Part shown: positions 38,801 to 49,438 of the stretch, one piece after another
Layout of the letters: each line of letters begins with the position of its first letter
Numbering within the stretch: the stretch's first letter is position 1
NCBI GenBank assembly: GCA_905250125.1
Contig: CAJNOL010000034.1
Location: 215,649-279,648, forward strand
DNA length: 64,000 bases
Direction: 5' to 3'
Source of the DNA: Rotaria sordida
Lineage: Eukaryota; Rotifera; Eurotatoria; Philodinida; Philodinidae
The notes under the pieces: generated by a model
Databases searched by the model: none
What the model was told of the DNA's origin: nothing
Seen by the model: only the letters and a program-made list of their open reading frames with translations
Position numbers and translations under genes: made by a program

Positions 38801-39730
38801 TTCTCCTCCTTTCTCCTTTCTATGTAAGTCCTATATAAATTATAACAGTAATGTTTATCTTGTCAGTTAGATTTTCAATATGCTGATTAAACAAAAATGA
38901 TTAAGTCGATTATTATCCCGTCAGATGTCCCATACCATCATAAGGAAGTAACTGTATCTCATTCCAAGTTGTGATTATTGACATGTATCAAGTTATCCTA
39001 TCCTTAAATTTATATAATAATTTATCCAAATCATAATGTGACATAATAGTTAATCGGTATTCTTTTTTGTTAACTTTTTATTTCGTAAATCTGTTACCAG
39101 ATAGTTAGAATATTGATTATCTACTTTAAAAAATAATTCTCATCAAATTTTTAAAATGAAACACATTTTACTACAGTGTGTCAAATCCTAATTGGATAGA
39201 CGCCACTTGTTGATTCGATTGTAGAATTCCTATAAGATTTTTGTATTACAAATAAGGCTACCTTTAATTTAAGTGTTAAACATTTTTTGTGTCAGATCGA
39301 GGTCTCTTTGTACATCGCAATACTTTTGATTAAAATAGGTCATTTTCAACGCATTCTTATTAATCATGTATTCTAGAAATATTATCAAAAAAAAAATGTA
39401 TATATAGGTGTATATTCAAACTAAACTATTGATGCATGTCAATAAATAAATCGGCTATTAATCACCGTATAAGCAAAAAACTATCAAAAGAGAAGACATT
39501 TTTTTTTGTTCGTCTTATTTCTTATTTGCTTTCTATACATATGTAGAAAAAAAACGGCGATTCAATGATGTCAAATGCAAGGCTTATAAAACAAATAATA
39601 TATATCGCTGATTTATTATAAATATATAATAGTTAAAGGATCGAATACTACGAAACCTAAACGATTAGTAATAAGAGAGTATATAGGAATCCGTTACGTA
39701 TACTATTTGTTTTGTCTTTTTCTCTTCAAA

Positions 39731-39830
39731 NNNNNNNNNNNNNNNNNNNNNNNNNNNNNNNNNNNNNNNNNNNNNNNNNNNNNNNNNNNNNNNNNNNNNN
39801 NNNNNNNNNNNNNNNNNNNNNNNNNNNNNN
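39731..39830. other. assembly gap (100 N)
   Basis: Exactly 100 N were placed, probably a scaffold join of unknown true length. The 5' exons of the following PLC gene fall in or before it. Confidence 0.99.
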
Positions 39831-39840
39831 TTCTAATTAG

Positions 39841-42800
39841 ATTATATCAAAGATATTAATGAAGTTCGACCTGGTTTTGGTCATCAAACATTTGGTCGTC
39901 TACTTAAAAAACGTCTTATCAAGGATACTGATGTAAATATTTTCAGAGAAAAATATCTTTATTTCTTTTAATAACAAGACAAACAAGAAAATTCTTCTTA
40001 TTTATTCAGGAAAATCTTGTATTTTCAATAATGTATAATAATCATCGAAGCGAAGTTCATTTGATGGCACCAAATAAACGTGTTAGAGATTTATGGATAA
40101 CAGGTTTACAAAGTTTAATTGATCGACATGCACGAAAAAGTCAACGTGATTTAATTCATGAAGAAAAGTAGAATATTATTTTTGTAATATGAATTTAAAC
40201 AATGAATTTTTGTTTTGTTAAAGTTGGATTTTAAATTATTTTCGTGCGGCTGATAAAGATAAATCAAATTCATTATCAAAACGTGAATGTCGAAAATTAT
40301 TAACTGAATCTCTTAATGTTAAAGTACCTGATGATATATTTGAAAGACTTTTTGAAGTAACAACAAAAAAAATTTTTGTTTTATTTATAAATATGGTTGT
40401 TTTTTGAATTTTTTTAGAAAGCAGACAAAAGTCAAGAAGGTTTACTAAGTCCTGAAGAATTTTGTGATTTTTTTCATTTATTAGCTCAACGTAAAGATCT
40501 CTATGAAATCATGAAAAAGTAAAATAATTTTCTATTATTCAAACTTATTATTATTATTCATATAGATATACTAAAAATGGACATACACAATCAATGGATA
40601 CGATTCATATGAATGTAAATGAATTATTATCATTTTTACGAACAGTTCAAAATGTAAATTTAGTTTTTTTTTTCTTTTGAATTAATTACAATTCTAACTT
40701 TAATTTATCTATTTAGCAAAAATTATTAATAAATATTACAACTGATAATGGTCAAAATAAAATTATATCTAAAATCGAAAAACCAGAACAAGTAAAAAAA
40801 TTAATTGATGAATTCGAATTGGATAAGGAATTTAGAGATAAAAGCCAATTAGGTCTTGATGGTATGTATAATTATATAGTTTTTACAAAGTCCGTAATAT
40901 TAGTTAAAACTATCTAAAAAGTTGTCTAACGAGGGGACATTTTCAATTGATCAATCGCTTTTGAATTCGAACTTTATGCATAAGGTAGACTCTAGTAAAA
41001 TAGGAAAAAATTTGAAAAGGATAAGTTTCCTTAGATCTTCTATCTAGAGTTATAGACATTTTACTAGAATTTTATCCTCTGGTTTGGTATATAACAACAC
41101 ATGGAATGACACTATTTCGACCTAAGATTTCGCTTACAGAAAGACCTATTTGACAATAGACTGTTCTGCAAATTTCAGCTCAAAAGAATATTTTCTTTCC
41201 GAAATATTAAAGTTACAAAAATCATTCATACGCCATGAAAGCTGCTAGAATTTTCTTTTTTTAGAACTCTGGTATCTCGCGAAGGAAATAATCTTTTGAG
41301 CTGATATTTTCAGAATATTCTACTGACAAATAGATCTGTCTGTGAATAAAATTTCAGGTCGAAATACCATCATTCGATGTGTTGCTATATACTAAGGCAC
41401 AAGCTAAAATTTCAGTAAAATATCTATAGCTCTATATAGATGGTCTAAGGAAACTTCTCCTTTTGGTTTTTTTTATATATCATCGGGGTCCACCTGATGC
41501 AAAGAGTTCGAATTCAAAAGTGATTGATCATTTGAAAACGTTTGCTCGTGAGATGTAACTAAGAAGACATATCAAATTTAAAGAATCTTTATTTTATCAA
41601 TCTTCTATAAGTAACATAGGTAGCCGAGCTACGAGTTTTAGGTAAGCCGAAGCTTATCCTAGATTAAGATACCGTAGGTTTCAAATATTTGTTTCTCGTT
41701 CCATCATATTAATAGATTTATGTAGTGCATTGAAATTTTTATACAAATCACAAAATTGTTCTCTGCCTTCAGTAGGAAATAGTAACATTTTCTTAGTAAA
41801 GTAGACTTACGAGTGAGCCTCCTTAGATGTCCCCTTTGGATTTCAATAATGCTTTTGCCTATAGATATTTCATAGCGTTGTAATAAAAACTCTAAAAAGA
41901 TTCGAATTCCTATTGAGATAATTAAATATATTGAGTTCTACATTACCAATGACTTGAGGTAGTACTTCTTTGTTACAAATGAAGAAGAACTCGACGCGAA
42001 ACTCGAGTTAGATAAACCAAAAGCCACCGAAAATATTTTCTTCAGCTTCATTGACTAAACTTACATGTCTAAGCAAGTATTTTCAATAAAGTGAACAAAC
42101 CCACAATGTAATCTCTCTCTTTTGTTTTGTGAATACTACTTGTTCATCATTATTGTATTTTTGTGTAAAACTAGATCGAAAACTCTTCATGCAAGAATCG
42201 AAATTAAATAAAAAACAAATATTAGCGTGTTTCTTTAAGTACCAGTCTTTTGACAAAAGTTACGATTTTTTCTGAACTGTACTAGTAGATTTGTATACTG
42301 GAAAATATACGTTGAAAATAAAAAGCACTAATTGTATTTCATGGGAGTGGCTTAAAAAGATTTATCCTTTTCCTCCCTATTCCTAACTTTCCAATGAAAA
42401 TTTTATGAAGATTTTTAACCCTATCCTAAATTCAAATCCTTCCACCACCTATGGTAAAGAAGAAGAATATCCCTACGTTGTAATATGGGGCACTGTCTGG
42501 CGGTGCGTTCAATAGCCCGATATCTTTCCTACAACTTAGGGATGCAACAAATTCTTATTTTTTGTACAAAGATCGAAAATTTTCTGAATGAAAACCCACC
42601 AAATCTTCATGTCAATTATGATCAGTTTCAATCGCTCTATCTGATACTGATATTTATTAACCAAACCCCTGTCAAATCGTGCGTAGGATTTGGTGGGATT
42701 TGTTAAATATATCACTATTTTCACCAAATTCTGCCAAATCTTACGCAAGATTAGGTAGAGATTCGGTAAATAAATACCAGTATCAGAAAGAGCAATTAAA

Positions 42801-45800
42801 ACTTATTATAATTGACACGAAGATTTGGTGGGTTTTCATTCAGAAAATTTTCAATCTTTGTACAAAAAATAAGGATTTGTTGCATCCCTACTACAACTAT
42901 GACGAGCTATAGCTCTGGACAGAAGGTCTCCCTGATACAGAGTTCTTGCGATCAATGCTTGAGCTTCGCATACATAATCACTAGGCACAAGAGGAAATCT
43001 ATGTCCCAATGTAATCAGCATGCTATAGAACGGATGATTTCAGGCAAACAACCGTTAGAAAGTTGTCCAAGATCATTCTATGGCTGGTGGTACTAAGGTT
43101 TGATACAGTACCTTGCGGATACGTGTCAAACACCGCAGCCAGTCAGTCATGGCAACAAGTCGCTTATGATAAGTAGTGATGTGCAGAGCTAGTTCTCGTT
43201 TCAGATCTATAGTTCTCTAAATGGAGACTGTATAAAACATATTTCTCTGTATTATGTATATTTTAAAAAATAAATATCGATCATATTTTTAACTTAACAT
43301 AAACTAGCATTATTGATTGCCTTTTAATTGATGTAATTGAAAATAGTTTTTCAGTCATGATGACATAGTAGACATAAATAAAATTTAATTTTATCAAGAC
43401 TTTGTTTTTTTTTAGGCTTTCGAAATATGTTATTATCCAATGATTTTGATATAGTAAAACCATTATGTTCTCGTCAGATATATCAAAATATGACAAGGTA
43501 CATTCAAGTGAGAAGATATATATTATTTCAATTAATATAATTCTCTCTTATCTAGACCATTATGTGATTACTATATTAATACTTCACATAATACGTAATA
43601 TTTTTTTCTTCATAGAATTTATTATTTATATAAACAAATTATTTTTAGTTATTTATTCTACAGTCAATTATCTGGTGATAGTAATCCAGAAGCTTATAAT
43701 CGAGCATTATTAGCTGGTTGTCGAGCTGTTGAACTTGACTGTTATGATGGTCATAATGGTAAACCAATAGTTACTCATGGATTTACACTTGTAAAACCAT
43801 GTTCATTCGAATCAATTATTCGTTATATGGAACCAAATCTTTTTAAAAAATCACCGTAAAAGAAAATTGATATTAAAAATTTCTATATTTTATCTATTAA
43901 TTAATTTTCTTTTCATGTGTATGTGTATTCTATAGATATCCAGTTATTTTAAATATAGAAAATCATTGTTCAATAGAACAACAAAAAGAAATGGCTCGAA
44001 TATTACGAGAAATTCTTGGTGGTAAATAGAAACTTATATGAATTATATTTAATAAAATATTTTTCTTTTTTATTAAGATCGATTGGTTACAGGACCATTA
44101 CCTAATAAAGATTCAAAAGTTTTACCATCACCTGAAGATTTAAAATACAAAGTTCTTATTCGTGTAAGCATTCAATTAGGTTTTTTAATAACAAAACAAT
44201 CTCTGCTGATTTTTATTAGAGTAGAAAAAGTACAAAAACAGCAAAACGAAATTCAACAACACCATTAGAAGATGATGATGATGTATTTTCTGAACTATTA
44301 AGTAATGTATGTTATCATTGATATATATTTCATTTAAGAATTTTATAATTCATAATTGTTTGAACATAATGAATATATTATTATTAATAATATTAGTCAT
44401 ATATACATCCCTGGAAAAAATTGTTATAGTCATTTTTTTAAATATATTGTCATCATAAAAACATATTTAAAAAGAATAGTTATATATCTTGAAAGGCCTG
44501 AAAGTTTTCCATCGTCCTGTATATTTATGTTTTAACTTAGCACCCTCATTATCAAATTCTCACGGACTAAATTTTGTTATTGTCTTCTGAGAGAATTTTT
44601 AAATTTATTATTATTAGATGTGAAAAGATAATTCTAATATGATCGTTTGTATTCAGAATTTTCTCCCCTTCTAAATAATGTATAAAAGTTTGAGAATAAA
44701 ATGATCTACGCCAGATAAAAATGTTACACATCATTCGTTATCAGTTCTAATCACATTTACTCTTGAAACTTCTTGGTCGCCACGAATGTGTCGCAGTTTC
44801 TTCTGCCATATATCATTGTAATTCTAGAGTATTGTACATCATTTTGAATAGAAGAAAATTCTGAATACAAAGGATCAAATAGAATTACTCTTTCACGCCT
44901 AACATTGTATTTCTTTCTTATTTTTCGTTTAAATTCTGATAAATAATGTGAGTATTAGATAGACATATTCATTGAGAAACCTTTCAAAACTGCTTTTTTC
45001 TGTGCTCACTCTCTTTTACGAAATACGATATAAAATGAGTGTTGAAATGTATAGAGTGGTGATTTCTCCCTCCTTCCTTTCTACAGATAATGCCGGATAT
45101 TATCATGGAAAACGTCACAGACGAAATCGACAGACACTTTAGGAACGACTCATCACCTACACCGTATATGAGCTACTGCCTTATTGCATTTCTTTAGGAT
45201 TAAGTAAAAGAATACTGAAGAAACGAGTCCCAGAATAGATAAAATAAAATAATCTTCCAGTATTTGGCAACAACAGGTACATCGTGTTTCACATTTTAAT
45301 ACCGCAGAGATTGCGCTAACAGTTGCTTTTTATTTCGAGTTTAGATTTTCAAACATGTAACTACATATTCTGGTAGAATTGGGAGCTCTCTATCTTACTA
45401 AGCTTTTGAAATTAGAAAAAAAACAAAGAAATAGTTTAAACATCGAAGTATTTAGATTTTGTCAATAAGTGTGCTTACGTAATACTCACAGTATTTATTA
45501 GACCATAAATATTAGATATAGCACAACTATATAGGATAGCAGAGAATGTCAAACTCTATTAGAATACATAATAATTTTAGCAAAAATTTATTCTCATAAG
45601 GAGTAATAAACTTGAAACGAAAACTATAAATGTAGAGAAAATATGCAGATTTTTGGTATTTATCAAGTGACAGTAGATCCAATGTGCTCAACCTTTCTTA
45701 CCAACAAACAAACACAAGATAATAGATAAATATGCTGGGTGATGGAAAACTTCCAGTACTTTCAGAATATACAAAATATTTGTCCTCAGAGGTATATATA

Positions 45801-47837
45801 TGTAGACGTTTATCCTTTCCACGCACTGAACGAATAATACAAAATAAAAAGCAAAGAAAAATATTGTTTAAGCCTCAAAAATTTTGAAAAATATTTTTGA
45901 ATATTTAATATTTTAGAATGTTCAACATGATCCATCTGAATTATTTGTTTATTTACAAAATGTTTCATATTGTGACAATGATTATGCTAAAACTCACTGT
46001 AACTTATGAAAATTTTATCTAAAAAAACAGCACAGATTTTTTTTTGAAACAGATTCACCATGGCATTCATCATCATTAGTTGAAAATCGTTTTGAAAAAA
46101 TTACTCGTGATAATCCATCTAGTTTAATTTTACAAACAACATGGCGTATTATTCGAACTTATCCCGCTGGTTTTAGACATGATTCTAGTAATGCTGATCC
46201 AGTAAATGCTTGGAATTATGGTATACAAATGGCTGCTTTAAATTATCAAAATAAAGATGATGTTATGCCATTATGCTATGGAAAATTTCTTGATAATGGT
46301 GGTTGTGGTTATATTCTCAAACCAAAATATTTAATTAATGCATATGAAACACATTATGATCCATTAAATCCTAAACTTAATCTTGATTTTCCTCAAATTT
46401 TAACACTAACAATAATAAGTGCACAATTTTTATCTCGATCAAATTTAACAACATTAGATATACCAGATCCATATGTACGTATATCGATACATGGTTTACC
46501 TTGTGATCAACAAACACAAAAAACAAAAGTTATTTCAAATAACGGTTTAGATCCAATATGGAATGAAAAATTCTCCTTTAGAATAAAATATCCAAAAATG
46601 GCACTTGTATATTTTTCTGTTTATGATTACGATGCATTTACACCTGATGATAAACTTGCACATTTTTGTTTACCATTAACAATGATGCAAACAGGTTAAA
46701 CAAAAAGAGTTTCTTTTTTTTTTTAATAAACTCTTATCAATTTTAAAATATAATGTACTCGATTGTTTTTCGTTTTGAATAACTTTAGATAGGAACATCA
46801 TAGAGACCTGCAGTTTTCACCATTCAAGAGAGAAGATCCAGAGTTCATCGAAGTATATTAAAGTTTCATGGGTCAGCAATCGACCAATCAGATGAGTTGT
46901 TGATGAAGATTTTCAAAAACGATATTCTAAAGTTATTTTTCTTTCAGTTTAAACTTTTAATAGAATTAATCAATAGAAAACATCCTTCTTTTTCGATCTA
47001 CACAAGGTCGATATTCTTAACATATACTGTTTGATAGTTATAAGACTTTTTCTGGAACTTCAGATTCCAGCCAATTGACCTATGATCATACCTGGAAAAG
47101 TAGTTAGACAGGGATAATTCCCCATACTGAGTCGAATGGTGATATTTGTTTTTAGGTTGGAAATGATCTTACTCTGTTATCTCCATATTTTTGAAATTCT
47201 ACAATCAGCTTCTATGTAATAAAGGAGTCGACATTTCGGAAATATTGAGATAACAGAGGCAAATCTTTTCGAATCTAGACAACAAATATTATCATTCGGC
47301 TTAGCATGGTGAAATACTCTTGTCTAGCTGCTTTTTCAGGTGATTACAGATCAATTGGTTGAATTCGAGGAGTCTCAAGAAAAGCTTTATAACTTTCGAA
47401 TGGAACAAATTAGGAATATTGACCTTGATTAGATCGATAGAGAAGAATTTTTTTCTATTGCTTAGTCCGTTTAATGTCTAAATCGATAGAAAAATAACTT
47501 CAGAATATCATTTTTCAAAAAATTCCTATCAAGAACTCACCTGATTAGTTAATTGTTGATCAATTGAATTCCGATATATTTCCGATGGTCCTGGGTCTTC
47601 TCTCTTAAACGATGAAAACCACAGATTCCTGTGATGTTTCTATCAAAAGTTATTCAAAACAAAACAGTGGAGTACACTAGATTTTGAAATGAATGGTATT
47701 TATTATCATTTTATTTTTCTATAGGCTATCGTCATATTCATTTACGAGCTAATAACAATGATCCAACTCATTCAACTTTATTCGTTCACGTTGATATTGA
47801 AGACGATGATGACAATATTCTTTGTACACGATTGTAA
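39841..47837 (+). CDS. PLCD: phosphoinositide phospholipase C, delta type (5' end in gap)
   Basis: Fifteen exons are readable: 39841-39932, 40010-40167, 40224-40356, 40418-40518, 40566-40653, 40717-40861, 43416-43497, 43556-43594, 43649-43855, 43936-44021, 44078-44163, 44220-44306, 45917-45998, 46053-46694, 47725-47837; about 713 residues. In order: end of a PH domain, EF-hands (canonical loop [12 protein letters not shown]; a second at [12 protein letters not shown]), X box with [19 protein letters not shown] and LNIENHCS, an acidic X/Y linker (EDDDDVF), Y box ([25 protein letters not shown]) and a C2 domain ([12 protein letters not shown]). The catalytic His pair and the calcium-binding Asn/Glu/Asp residues are present, so it should cleave PIP2 to IP3 and diacylglycerol. 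Introns 6, 12 and 14 are swollen by inverted-repeat elements. The stop is 173 bp from the convergent desaturase stop. Confidence 0.93.
40910..41570. repeat. ~660-bp palindrome in PLC intron 6
   Basis: Arms of ~300 bp pair as inverted repeats with only ~60 bp of loop. Left TGATCAATCGCTTTTGAATT corresponds to the complement of AATTCAAAAGTGATTGATCA on the right. Further matches are AGTTTCCTTAGA.C.TCTAT, CATTTTACTAGAATTTTA / ATTTTACTGAAATTTTA and TTTCAGCTCAAAAGAATATT / ATCAGCTCAAAAGATTATT. Identity is about 75-80% by eye. No ORF is present. Confidence 0.72.
42430..43030 (-). pseudogene. coding-like relic split by a hAT MITE, unidentified
   Basis: The DNA on both sides of the hAT MITE is clearly more GC-rich than the rest of the intron. 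If the MITE and one target copy are skipped, the minus strand reads about 80 codons without a stop (for example [19 protein letters not shown] then [16 protein letters not shown] across the insertion site, then [16 protein letters not shown]). The frame is lost further along. No family was recognised. It may be an older transposon or a gene fragment. Confidence 0.35.
42529..42898. mobile_element. hAT MITE with 8-bp target duplication
   Basis: The element spans 42537-42890 (354 bp). It begins TAGGGATGCAACAAAT and ends ATTTGTTGCATCCCTA, perfect terminal inverted repeats with the TAGGGATGC start usual in hAT elements. It is flanked by the exact 8-bp direct repeat CTACAACT (42529-42536 and 42891-42898). 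The arms pair through to the centre (~175 bp each, about 85-90% by eye), so the whole element is a hairpin. It has no transposase; all ORFs inside are products of the palindrome. Confidence 0.9.
44617..44905. repeat. short inverted-repeat element in PLC intron 12
   Basis: The left arm (44617-44685) and right arm (44830-44905) share TTTGTATTCAGAATTTTCT as a perfect inverted block, with weaker pairing on either side (GTGAAAAGATAATTCT against the complement of AGAATTACTCTTTCAC). The spacer is ~145 bp. It is probably a MITE relic; no target duplication was identified. Confidence 0.55.
46740..47692. repeat. ~950-bp palindrome that makes up almost all of PLC intron 14
   Basis: Left and right halves pair from the outer ends (TTTTAAAATATAATGTACTC against the complement of AGTACACTAGATTTTGAAAT) to within ~30 bp of the centre near 47216. 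Recognisable shared blocks include TTTTGAATAACTTT.GATAG, AAGAGAGAAGA.CCAG and CTCTGTTATCTC.ATATTT. Intron 14 runs 46695-47724, so only ~45 and ~32 bp remain outside the palindrome, equal together to a normal short intron of this genome. No coding sequence is present. Confidence 0.78.
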
Positions 47838-48010
47838 TATTTGTATCGATGCAGATTTTGTTGTTGGTTTTTTTTTTGTTAGCTAACGCTTTCATAAAGT
47901 GTGAAATATCACAAAAAATTCTTTTTTTTTTATTTATCTTTTGATCATAATATTCTTTCTTATACTTAACGATGAAACAAATAGAACAGAACAAGACAAA
48001 AATAAAACGT

Positions 48011-49438
48011 TTAAGCAAATATAGGTGTCGGTGTTTGAACATGTCCTAATTTTCTTTTAATATATTCAACTTCACCACCATATTTACAAACAGCAACTTT
48101 CATCATTGCAAGTATATTATGTGCAGCTGTATTATGATCATGTATACCACCATAAAATGGAACAGTTGCATCTTTACCAATATAATTTTTAATTATAGTT
48201 CGACCACCAGGATGTGAATCAATAAAATGACTAACATCATGAATAAAACCAGCAATTAATATTAAAGCACGACCATCATTTTTCTTAGATAATTCTTGAT
48301 ATTCTTCAAATGTAATAATAGGTAATTGAGAATTTTGTTTAGGCCATGTTATAGTTTGACCAAATTTATCTAATGCTTTACATGTCATTGAATAACGACC
48401 TTTTTGTATTTCATTATGAGGAAATTCTTTTAAATTACTAGCAAGATGAATTTTTTTAAAAAATTTTATTAATAATTTTGTTGGATCATATTGAAACCAT
48501 TTAAGTGCATTACGATAATCAGATGGAAATTCATGATGAAAATTATGATAACCTTCACCAAGTGTAATAAGAGCTGTTATAAAATGATCACGTGGTGTAT
48601 GTCGATCATCAAATGGTGCATTACCTAAATAATGTGCTAATGAATTAACACAAAATGTTGAATGATGTACAAAAACAAGACGAAGAACACCAGCAAAAAA
48701 ATAACCACCACGATAATCATTCCATCCAAATCCACATATAATTGTAGGTAAAACAAATGACATTAAAAATGCTAAACTTATATAATTTTGATGTTGCCAT
48801 TGAACACTTGAATCATGTATTAAATCAGTAACATCAGCAACACCAGGTTTTCGACGAGATTTAAATAATAACCAACCAATATGAGAATAAAATATACCTT
48901 TATGTGCATTATATGGATCAAGATCAGTATCTGTATAACGATGATGTGCTCGATGACCACGTGACCACCATTGTGCTGATCCTTGAACAGCACCAGCACC
49001 TAATATAAGTAAAATATAACGTAAAGGTAATGTTGCTTCATAAGCTCGATGAGCAAATAAACGATGATAACCAGCTGTTATACCAAAACCAGTAAGAAAA
49101 TACCATAAAAGAGTAAAAACAGCTGTTTGCCATACAAAACATGTTGTAAAAAGTCCATATAATGCAATAAAAGGTTCAAGACATAATAATGTTGCTTGTG
49201 GCCAATTAACTTCTTTATACCAATTTGACCATGTTATAGGTGGTAATGCAGATTCATTTAATAATGTTCGTTTTACATAATTATTTTTAATAAAATCTTC
49301 TTCTTTTTCTTTTTCTTCTTGTTCAACATTCATTGTTGATGATGCATTTTGTTCAATAGTTAATATTGGTAAATCTAATGGTTTTGGTACATATGATAAA
49401 GACATACCTGATTTATTTAATTCATCCATAACATACAC
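48011..49438 (-). CDS. OLE1: delta-9 acyl-CoA desaturase fused to C-terminal cytochrome b5
   Basis: A single uninterrupted ORF of 475 residues in a region of intron-rich genes. The desaturase domain carries the three histidine boxes HRLFAH (125-130), HRAHH (162-166) and HNFHH (298-302), plus NSLAHYLG, with hydrophobic membrane stretches before each pair. Residues ~375-455 form a cytochrome b5 domain with the haem motif HPGG (409-412), then GKDATVPFYGGIHDHNTAAHN and KVAVCK. This order is that of fungal Ole1 (GKDAT..FSGG..RHSNAAQN..), whereas animal SCDs lack the fused b5. The enzyme introduces the delta-9 double bond into stearoyl/palmitoyl-CoA in the ER membrane; the fused b5 supplies electrons. 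Lack of introns and fungal architecture suggest horizontal acquisition. The ATG at 49438 is the longest; a second Met three codons in is equally possible. It converges on the PLC gene. Confidence 0.93.
   Translation of the reverse strand: MYVMDELNKSGMSLSYVPKPLDLPILTIEQNASSTMNVEQEEKEKEEDFIKNNYVKRTLLNESALPPITWSNWYKEVNWPQATLLCLEPFIALYGLFTTCFVWQTAVFTLLWYFLTGFGITAGYHRLFAHRAYEATLPLRYILLILGAGAVQGSAQWWSRGHRAHHRYTDTDLDPYNAHKGIFYSHIGWLLFKSRRKPGVADVTDLIHDSSVQWQHQNYISLAFLMSFVLPTIICGFGWNDYRGGYFFAGVLRLVFVHHSTFCVNSLAHYLGNAPFDDRHTPRDHFITALITLGEGYHNFHHEFPSDYRNALKWFQYDPTKLLIKFFKKIHLASNLKEFPHNEIQKGRYSMTCKALDKFGQTITWPKQNSQLPIITFEEYQELSKKNDGRALILIAGFIHDVSHFIDSHPGGRTIIKNYIGKDATVPFYGGIHDHNTAAHNILAMMKVAVCKYGGEVEYIKRKLGHVQTPTPIFA

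Larger units (their letters stand above)
34217..39730. other. intergenic, 5.5 kb, ending at an assembly gap
   Basis: No gene was recognised on either strand. The region contains one decayed inverted-repeat element (35890-36940) and one large palindrome (37559-38800), both listed separately. The 5' exons of the PLC gene to the right may begin near the end of this stretch but none is readable. Confidence 0.55.

Noticed and set aside
42485-42912. Pairs of similar ORFs on both strands
   Set aside because: They are mirror products of the two arms of the hAT MITE palindrome, not genes.
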